Made by a program: the position numbers and the translations under genes. The notes beneath the pieces are model-generated. The model ran no database searches, was not told where the DNA came from, and worked only from the letters and a program-made list of their open reading frames with translations. From contig JBBPZA010000046.1 of the NCBI GenBank assembly GCA_038199375.1, forward strand, positions 1 through 36,027: a stretch of 36,027 nucleotides of DNA. Reading direction: 5' to 3'. This DNA is from JBBPZA01 sp038199375 (GTDB lineage: Bacteria; Actinomycetota; Thermoleophilia; Solirubrobacterales; Solirubrobacteraceae). Shown here one piece after another: positions 31,721 through 36,027 of this stretch (the first letter of the stretch is position 1; each line of letters opens with the position of its first letter).

Positions 31721-32806
31721 TTACAAACGGGCGTCGCGCACCGCCGAGACCACCTCGGCGATCTGCTCCTCGCCCAGCACCGGGCTCATCGGGATCGCAA
31801 GGTGGGTGGCCGCCGCCTCCTCGGTCCCGGGCAGCGGAATGCCGCTCGTCCACGGCGCCATCGCCGGCTGCCGGTGCACGGGCGTGCGGTAATAGGGCCG
31901 CGCACCGACGCGCGCCTCGGCGAGCGCCTGCGCGAGACGGTCGGCCTCGGCGTGGCGGATCACGTAGAGGTGCCATGCGGGTCGCGCATCGAGCGTTGAC
32001 CGCGGGAGCGCGACGAGGTCTCCCAGGCCGGCGCGCTCGTACGCGGCCGCAGCCGCGCGGCGGCCGTCGGACCAGCTTTCGAGGTGAGGCAGCAGGACCC
32101 GGAGGAGCGCGGCCTGGAGCTCGTCGAGGCGCGAGTTGTAGCCCACCTGCTCATAGGTCACCTTGTCGCGCGAGCCGTGGAAGCGCAGCATGCGCACGCG
32201 GTCGGCGAGCGCGTCGTCGCCGGTCGCGATCGCCCCGCCGTCGCCGAAGCCGCCGAGGTTCTTGGAGGGAAAGAAGGAGAACGTCGCGGCAGTCCCGAGC
32301 GCTCCGGGGCGACGGTCGCCCACGGTCGACCCGGCCGCCTGCGCGGCGTCCTCGAGCACGGGGATGCCGAGCGCCTCGATCTCCGCGACGGGCGCCACAT
32401 TGCCGAACAGATGGACGGCGATCACCGCCTTGGTGCGCGGAGTAAGCGCAGCCCGAACTGTGTCAGCCGTCACGCAGAAGGTCTCGGGGTCGATGTCGCA
32501 GAAGACGGGCCGCGCCCCGGTCGGCGGGATCGCCTCAGCCGAGGCGTAGAACGTGAACGAGGGCACGACGACTTCGTCGCCGGGACCGACCCCCATTGCG
32601 CGCAGCGCGATGGTGATCGCATCGGTGCCGTTGGCCACCCCGACGACGTGCCGGGCGCCGAGGTAGGCGGCGAGCTCTGACTCGAAGGCCTCCACCTCCG
32701 GGCCGAGGATGTAGCGGCCGGCGTCGAGGACCGCGCTGAGGCGGACGCGCAGCTCCTCGCGCAGCGGCGCGAGCGGCGCGTCGGTGTCGAAGAGGGGAAC
32801 CGCCAC
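31721..32806 (-). CDS. DegT/DnrJ/EryC1/StrS family PLP-dependent sugar aminotransferase
   Basis: A 361-residue enzyme that transfers an amino group, usually from glutamate, to a 4-keto (or 3-keto) NDP-sugar. Family marks: GPEVEAFESELAAYLGARHVVGVANGTDAI near 35-64, VVVPSFTFYASAEAI, the Asp of VLEDAAQAAGS that contacts the pyridine ring, SFFPSKNLGGFGDGG with the PLP-binding Lys182, and YNSRLDELQAALL near 225. It is full length. Together with the dehydratase it would give a 4-amino-4,6-dideoxy sugar; the third step, an N-acetyltransferase as in PglD, is not in the window. The start is GTG with TAGGGT 8 nt upstream; the nucleotidyltransferase gene ends 11 nt before it. Confidence 0.95.
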   Translation of the reverse strand: MAVPLFDTDAPLAPLREELRVRLSAVLDAGRYILGPEVEAFESELAAYLGARHVVGVANGTDAITIALRAMGVGPGDEVVVPSFTFYASAEAIPPTGARPVFCDIDPETFCVTADTVRAALTPRTKAVIAVHLFGNVAPVAEIEALGIPVLEDAAQAAGSTVGDRRPGALGTAATFSFFPSKNLGGFGDGGAIATGDDALADRVRMLRFHGSRDKVTYEQVGYNSRLDELQAALLRVLLPHLESWSDGRRAAAAAYERAGLGDLVALPRSTLDARPAWHLYVIRHAEADRLAQALAEARVGARPYYRTPVHRQPAMAPWTSGIPLPGTEEAAATHLAIPMSPVLGEEQIAEVVSAVRDARL

Positions 32807-32814
32807 GAGCGACG

Positions 32815-32820
32815 ACCCTA
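32815..32820 (-). promoter_or_regulatory. candidate -10 hexamer (TAGGGT) of the aminotransferase gene
   Basis: TAGGGT on the minus strand, 8 nt before the GTG at 32806. Its TAG is also the stop codon of the nucleotidyltransferase gene, so the match could be partly accidental. Confidence 0.35.
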
Positions 32821-33291
32821 GACGCTGTCCCCCGGGAGCTCGCCGTGAGCCTCCCGGAGTCGAGCGAGGTCCAGGTCGTCGCTGCCACGTCCGGCGGCGC
32901 GCTTCATCGCCACCAGATCGAGGAGGGAGCAGATCGGCGCAGAGACACCGTCGATCCGCTTGACGTCAGACCGCCCGAGGACCTCCTGGAACGACGCCGG
33001 CAGGAGCTGCTCCGAGAGCACGTCGACAAGGCAGTGTGGCGTGCGAAGGAGCAGGGCACCGCCGGGTGAAAGATCACGCCGCCACAGCGGCGTACCGTCC
33101 GGGTTCGTCGCTTTCCAGCGCTCGATGAGCGTCGCGAGCCGCGCCAGGTTCTGCGAATCCATGGCGACCGCCACGTCGATGTCCTTCGTGGCGCGGACGG
33201 CGCCATGGCGGATGACCGCCAGCCCGCCCACCACGACGAACCGGATCTCCGCCGCGCCGAGGTCGCGGAGGGCGGCCGCGAAGTCGTTCAA
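32818..33291 (-). CDS. small nucleotidyltransferase-fold protein (AbiEii/MNT-like)
   Basis: A 157-residue protein with the minimal nucleotidyltransferase pattern: FVVVGGLAVIRHGAVRATKDIDVAV near 18-42 (GG, then R-x-T-x-D-x-D), where the two Asp would bind metal. A later DLVAMKRAAGRGSDDLDLARL near 125-145 matches the C-terminal helix of stand-alone AbiEii-type and related nucleotidyltransferases. Such proteins transfer a nucleotide to protein or RNA targets and often act as toxins or their modifiers; here the partner is unknown. The start is a TTG at 33291 that overlaps the TGA of the small upstream gene (TTGA). Longer in-frame versions cross that gene and were not chosen. Confidence 0.82.
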   Translation of the reverse strand: MNDFAAALRDLGAAEIRFVVVGGLAVIRHGAVRATKDIDVAVAMDSQNLARLATLIERWKATNPDGTPLWRRDLSPGGALLLRTPHCLVDVLSEQLLPASFQEVLGRSDVKRIDGVSAPICSLLDLVAMKRAAGRGSDDLDLARLREAHGELPGDSV

Positions 33292-33488
33292 CGCTGGAGC
33301 CAGAGGTCGATGGCGATCTTGCTGAGGGCTACGCCCTCGTCGAGGAGCTCCTGTGGATCGCGTGTCGCGTCTGCCATCAGAACGTAGCGCCGCCAGGCGT
33401 CGTTGGCCGTGTGGTGGTCCCCGCGAGCCTGGGCGGCGTGCGCTTGGGCCGCCGCCTGCTCGAGCCGCCGATCCTGGTCGATGGGCAA
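33288..33488 (-). CDS. small hypothetical protein coupled to the nucleotidyltransferase
   Basis: A 66-residue, probably all-helical protein, rich in Ala, Gln, Asp and Arg (LEQAAAQAHAAQARGDHHTANDAWRRY, then DPQELLDEGVALSKIAIDLWLQR). No domain is recognised. The TTG start at 33488 is supported by TACCAT exactly 6 nt upstream, the spacing expected for a leaderless transcript; a GTG at 33521 would add 11 Gly/Arg-rich residues. Its TGA overlaps the TTG of the nucleotidyltransferase gene, so the two are co-translated, a layout shared with many toxin-antitoxin pairs. That it is the partner or antidote of the nucleotidyltransferase is inference. Confidence 0.65.
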   Translation of the reverse strand: MPIDQDRRLEQAAAQAHAAQARGDHHTANDAWRRYVLMADATRDPQELLDEGVALSKIAIDLWLQR

Positions 33489-33494
33489 GCTTCG

Positions 33495-33500
33495 ATGGTA
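33495..33500 (-). promoter_or_regulatory. candidate -10 hexamer (TACCAT), leaderless, of the small-protein/nucleotidyltransferase pair
   Basis: TACCAT on the minus strand, 6 nt before the TTG at 33488. It shares a 92-nt divergent gap with the DedA promoter. Confidence 0.45.
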
Positions 33501-33564
33501 CCCGCGCCCGCCTCGACCCACGACGCCACGGCGACCCGGAACCGGGTCGCTCGCGCCGCTCCGC

Positions 33565-33570
33565 TACCCT
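33565..33570 (+). promoter_or_regulatory. candidate -10 hexamer (TACCCT) of the dedA-like gene
   Basis: TACCCT, 10 nt before the GTG at 33581; the same CGCTACCCT string precedes the DUF3105 gene. Confidence 0.4.
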
Positions 33571-33580
33571 CGGTTTCCGC

Positions 33581-34234
33581 GTGTCGACCCTCCTCGTCCA
33601 CGCCTCCATCACCGACCCGATCGTGAACTTCGCCACCGACGTGGTGGACAAGCTCGGGCTCCCGGGGGTGTTCGTGCTCATGTTGCTCGAGAGCGCGTGC
33701 ATCCCGATCCCGTCGGAGGCGACCATGCTCTTCGCGGGCTTCAACGTCTCCAAGGGCGAGTACAGCCTGCTCGTCGCGACGCTCGTGGGCTCGGTGGCCA
33801 ACCTGGTCGGATCCTGGGTCGCCTACGCGGTCGGCTACTACGGGCGCGTCGACCTACTCGAGAAGCACGGCCGCAAGCTCCACATCCGCAAGCGCGACCT
33901 GGAGCGCGCCGACCGCTGGTTCGAGCGCTACGGCGACGCCACCGTCCTGGTCACCCGCATGCTGCCGATCGTCCGCACGTTCATCTCGCTTCCCGCCGGC
34001 GTGGCCCGCATGCCGTTCTGGCGCTTCTCGGTGCTCACTTTCGTCGGCTGCGTGCCCTGGGTCTTCGCGCTGACCTTCATCGGCAAGGAGGCGGGCGACA
34101 ACTGGGTCTCCTGGAAGGACAACCTCCACTACGTCGACTATGCGGTGGCCGCGCTCATCGTCGTCGCCGCCGTCGTTCTGTTCGTGCGCTGGCGCCGAGG
34201 GCGAACGGCCCGCGGCCTGGAGCAGCCGACTTAG
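33581..34234 (+). CDS. DedA family membrane protein (SNARE-associated/VTT domain)
   Basis: A 217-residue polytopic protein. DedA proteins are lipid-handling membrane proteins; some recycle undecaprenyl phosphate or phosphatidylethanolamine across the membrane (established for UptA and others). Family motifs: GVFVLMLLESACIPIPSEATMLFAGF near 28-53 (the ExxxPxPSE re-entrant segment), GSWVAYAVGYYGR near 76-88, and the second half RMLPIVRTFISLPAGVARMPFWRF near 126-149 with its essential Arg residues. Full length. UppP, which also serves carrier-lipid recycling, is encoded 660 nt downstream on the same strand, so a shared role in undecaprenyl-phosphate supply for the surface glycan is plausible. 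The start is GTG with TACCCT upstream and no Shine-Dalgarno. Confidence 0.94.
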   Translation: MSTLLVHASITDPIVNFATDVVDKLGLPGVFVLMLLESACIPIPSEATMLFAGFNVSKGEYSLLVATLVGSVANLVGSWVAYAVGYYGRVDLLEKHGRKLHIRKRDLERADRWFERYGDATVLVTRMLPIVRTFISLPAGVARMPFWRFSVLTFVGCVPWVFALTFIGKEAGDNWVSWKDNLHYVDYAVAALIVVAAVVLFVRWRRGRTARGLEQPT

Positions 34235-34263
34235 GGCCCGCGAATGAACCGGGGTTGGTCCAC

Positions 34264-34269
34264 TAGACT
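34264..34269 (+). promoter_or_regulatory. candidate -10 hexamer (TAGACT) of the vapBC-uppP-purM operon
   Basis: TAGACT, 7 nt before the ATG at 34277. It lies between GGTT (34253-34256) and AACC (34270-34273), short inverted arms that may be part of an autoregulatory operator, as is usual for antitoxin genes. Confidence 0.5.
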
Positions 34270-34276
34270 AACCGCG

Positions 34277-34534
34277 ATGGTCCGAGTCGGCATCCACGAG
34301 GCGAAGACCCACCTCTCCAAGCTCGTCAAGCGCGTCGAGGCGGGCGAGGAGGTCGAGATCCAGCGCAGCGGTACGCCGGTCGCGAGGCTCGTGCCGGCGA
34401 AGCGCCGCGGGGTGCGCCCGGAGTCACGGGGAATATGGAAGGGCAAGTTCTGGATGGCCGACGACTTCGACAGCCCGGAGGTCAACGAGCAGATCGCGCG
34501 CGACTTCGGCATGTACGACGACGTCGAGGAGTGA
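34277..34534 (+). CDS. Phd/YefM-type antitoxin (VapB role)
   Basis: An 85-residue antitoxin. The N-terminus MVRVGIHEAKTHLSKLVKRVEAGEEVEIQRSG-type block is the Phd/YefM DNA-binding fold (motif HEAKTHLSKL near 6-15, then PVARLVPAKR). The C-terminal half (FWMADDFDSPEVNEQIARDFGMYDD) is acidic, as expected for the segment that wraps the toxin. It should bind its own promoter and neutralise the PIN toxin encoded next. The ATG at 34277 is favoured over one 33 nt upstream because of the TAGACT spacing. Its TGA overlaps the toxin GTG (GTGA at 34531-34534). Confidence 0.93.
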   Translation: MVRVGIHEAKTHLSKLVKRVEAGEEVEIQRSGTPVARLVPAKRRGVRPESRGIWKGKFWMADDFDSPEVNEQIARDFGMYDDVEE

Positions 34535-34899
34535 CCCACCTCCTCGACGCGCACGCGTTGCTGTGGTGGCTCGCCGACGATCGGCGACTCAGCGCGGCTG
34601 CGAGCCTCGCGATCGAAGGGGGTCGCTGCAACGTCAGCGCTGTCACCGTCTGGGAAATTGCGATCAAACGGGCGCTGGGCAAGCTCGACGCGCCGGCGGA
34701 CCTGTCCGACGCGATCGAGCGCGAAGGGTTCGACGAACTGCCCGTGACCGCCGCGCACGGCGAAGCGGCCGGGGCGCTCCCGCACCACCACGGCGATCCC
34801 TTCGACCGCATGCTCGTCGCTCAGGCCAATGCGGAGCGGCTTACCGTCGTCACCGTCGACCCGGCGTTCGCGGCCTACGGCGTCCCAGTCCTCTGGTGA
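34531..34899 (+). CDS. vapC: PIN domain ribonuclease toxin (VapC-like)
   Basis: A 122-residue PIN-domain protein. The acidic metal-binding residues are present: Asp6 in HLLDAHALLW, Glu42 in SAVTVWEIAIK, Asp89 and Asp92 in HHGDPFDRMLVAQA, and Asp110 in VVTVDPAF. VapC toxins cut tRNA or rRNA at a specific site and stop translation; the target cannot be read from sequence. The chain is full length. Both ends overlap neighbours as GTGA: with the antitoxin gene in front and with uppP behind, so uppP translation is coupled to the toxin. Confidence 0.94.
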   Translation: MTHLLDAHALLWWLADDRRLSAAASLAIEGGRCNVSAVTVWEIAIKRALGKLDAPADLSDAIEREGFDELPVTAAHGEAAGALPHHHGDPFDRMLVAQANAERLTVVTVDPAFAAYGVPVLW

Positions 34900-35717
34900 C
34901 CGGCCAGCCGGGAGCGCTCTCCCTCCGCCACGCGATCGCCCTCGGCCTGCTCCACGGGCCCGCCGAGCTGCTTCCGATCTCCTCCTCGGGGCACACGACG
35001 CTGGTGCCCTGGCTGCTGGGCTGGCGCTACGGCGAGCTCGACCACGAGTACCGCAAGGCCTTCGAGGTCGCGCTGCACGCCGGCACCGCCGCCGGCCTGC
35101 TCCTCGCGCTGCGCCGCGAGGTGGGCGACGCCGCGCGGGGGTTCGACCGTCGGCGGGCCGTGCTGCTCGCCGGCTCCTTCCTGCCTCCGGCGCTGGCCGG
35201 CTCGACGCTGGAGCGGCCGATCGAGCGGCGCACGGGGACGCCGGCGACGATCGCGGCCGGGCTGCTGGTCGGCTCGGCAGCCATGGCGCTCGTCGACCGC
35301 GCCCCCCAGGAGCGCCGTCGCGAGGAGGCCGGCGCTCTCGACGCGCTGGCGCTCGGCCTCGCGCAGGCGTGCGCCCTGATCCCGGGCGTCTCGCGCAACG
35401 GAGCGACGCTCGTGGCCGCCCGGGCGCGTCGCGTCCACCGGGCGGACGCCAACGCCCTCTCGCGTCACGTCGCCCTTCCGATCATCGTCGGGGCGACGGC
35501 GCTGAAAGGCAGCCGCCTGGCCCGTCGCGGGCTCCCGCGGCCCCTACGCGCCGCCTTCGCGGCCGGCATCGTCGCTTCCTTCGCCTCGACCCTGGTCTCG
35601 ACGGCGCTGATCCGCCAGGTCGAGCGCGACCGGTCGCTACTTCCCTACGCCGCCTACCGTTCCGTCCTGGCGGCAGTCGTCCTCGTCCGCGCCGGCGGGG
35701 AGAATCGCCTCGGATGA
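34896..35717 (+). CDS. uppP: undecaprenyl-diphosphatase (UppP/BacA)
   Basis: A 273-residue membrane phosphatase that turns undecaprenyl diphosphate into the monophosphate carrier used for peptidoglycan and surface-glycan assembly. The two conserved active-site segments are visible: HGPAELLPISSSGHTTLVP near 20-38 (Glu and the SSSGH motif) and IPGVSRNGATL near 165-175 with the catalytic Arg. About seven helices are seen. The GTG start overlaps the vapC stop (GTGA), and the stop overlaps the purM ATG (ATGA at 35714-35717), so the gene has no promoter space of its own and must depend on the toxin-antitoxin promoter or one inside those genes. Its presence next to the glycan locus fits carrier recycling. 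Confidence 0.95.
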   Translation: MTGQPGALSLRHAIALGLLHGPAELLPISSSGHTTLVPWLLGWRYGELDHEYRKAFEVALHAGTAAGLLLALRREVGDAARGFDRRRAVLLAGSFLPPALAGSTLERPIERRTGTPATIAAGLLVGSAAMALVDRAPQERRREEAGALDALALGLAQACALIPGVSRNGATLVAARARRVHRADANALSRHVALPIIVGATALKGSRLARRGLPRPLRAAFAAGIVASFASTLVSTALIRQVERDRSLLPYAAYRSVLAAVVLVRAGGENRLG

Positions 35718-36027
35718 CGGACGCCTACGCCCGTGCCGGGGTCGACACCGCCAGGTCGGGTGGCGCGGTACGCGCACTGGTCGACGTCCTGCGGACGATC
35801 GACCTCGGGCGGCCCTCGCGCAGTGCGGTCGCGAGCGGCCACTATGCGAGCGTCCTCGAGATCGCTCCCGGCCTCGGGCTCGCGCTGTGCACCGACGGGG
35901 TCGGCTCCAAGGTGATCGTCGCCGAGCAGGCCCAGCGCTACGACACCATCGGCATCGACTGCGTGGCCATGAACGTCAACGACCTCATCTGCGTGGGGGC
36001 GGAGCCGGTGGCCATGCTCGACTACCT
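35714..36027 (+). CDS. purM: phosphoribosylformylglycinamidine cyclo-ligase (AIR synthase), N-terminal part
   Basis: The first 104 residues of PurM, cut by the right edge. The enzyme makes aminoimidazole ribonucleotide from FGAM with ATP in purine synthesis. Visible: MTDAYARAGVD at the start, a Gly-rich DGVGSKVIVA near 61-70 (nucleotide/metal loop), GIDCVAMNVNDLICVGAEPVAMLDY near 80-104, all characteristic. The ATG overlaps the uppP stop (ATGA). A housekeeping purine gene is thus at the end of an overlapping chain that begins with a toxin-antitoxin pair. Confidence 0.95.
   Translation, partial: MTDAYARAGVDTARSGGAVRALVDVLRTIDLGRPSRSAVASGHYASVLEIAPGLGLALCTDGVGSKVIVAEQAQRYDTIGIDCVAMNVNDLICVGAEPVAMLDY

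Overview
The window is very GC-rich (third codon positions are almost all G or C) and gene-dense, with frequent ATGA/GTGA/TTGA stop-start overlaps, many GTG starts, and AT-rich TANNNT hexamers sitting 6-10 nt upstream of the first codon of many operon heads. Together with the gene repertoire (ECF sigma factor fused to an anti-sigma-like tail, DUF3105 protein, O-antigen-ligase proteins paired with FlgD-Ig membrane proteins, phosphosulfolactate synthase homologue, G1P-dehydrogenase/CDP-alcohol operon) this suggests a high-GC actinobacterium, plausibly of class Thermoleophilia (Solirubrobacterales). The taxonomic call is inference. No rRNA, tRNA, CRISPR array, insertion sequence or phage gene was seen, and no gene-free stretch exceeds about 140 bases.

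Layout. 1-4675: a truncated SDR oxidoreductase, an ECF-type sigma factor with fused zinc finger, membrane segment and long disordered tail, an alpha/beta hydrolase, a secreted protein made of three Cys-paired repeats, and a membrane-anchored DUF3105 protein. 4672-7665 (minus): ATP-grasp ligase, initiating sugar-phosphate transferase and a membrane GT2. 7704-9974 (minus): ZIP metal transporter and a GT-C-like membrane protein. 10109-13804 (plus): FlgD-Ig membrane protein, O-antigen ligase/polymerase, second GT-C-like protein. 13809-22879 (minus): a tight nine-gene operon with GT4, a fused nucleotidyltransferase-like/CDP-alcohol phosphotransferase, a DUF5941-like membrane protein, a LicC-like cytidylyltransferase, glycerol-1-phosphate dehydrogenase, a second CDP-alcohol phosphotransferase, GT2 and a Wzm/Wzt ABC exporter. 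22937-28303 (minus): phosphosulfolactate synthase, histidine phosphatase, a second FlgD-Ig/O-antigen-ligase pair and an O-methyltransferase. 28340-32806 (minus): LytR_C protein, NDP-sugar 4,6-dehydratase and DegT aminotransferase. 32818-33488 (minus): a small protein and a nucleotidyltransferase. 33581-36027 (plus): DedA protein, a VapB/VapC-type pair, UppP and the start of purM.

Taken together, about 28 kb (4.7-32.8 kb) is a cell-surface glycan locus. It has amino-sugar precursor synthesis (dehydratase, aminotransferase), chain initiation on undecaprenyl phosphate (sugar transferase), glycosyltransferases, two polymerase/ligase candidates, an ABC exporter, a LytR_C envelope protein and, nearby, UppP for carrier recycling. 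The most interesting part is the 13.8-22.9 kb operon. Its enzymes can be arranged into a route from glycerol-1-phosphate (or a related polyol phosphate) to a CDP-activated alcohol and then to a phospho-polyol lipid or glycan exported by the ABC transporter; the product is unknown. A second oddity is a phosphosulfolactate synthase translationally coupled to a histidine phosphatase inside the surface-glycan region.
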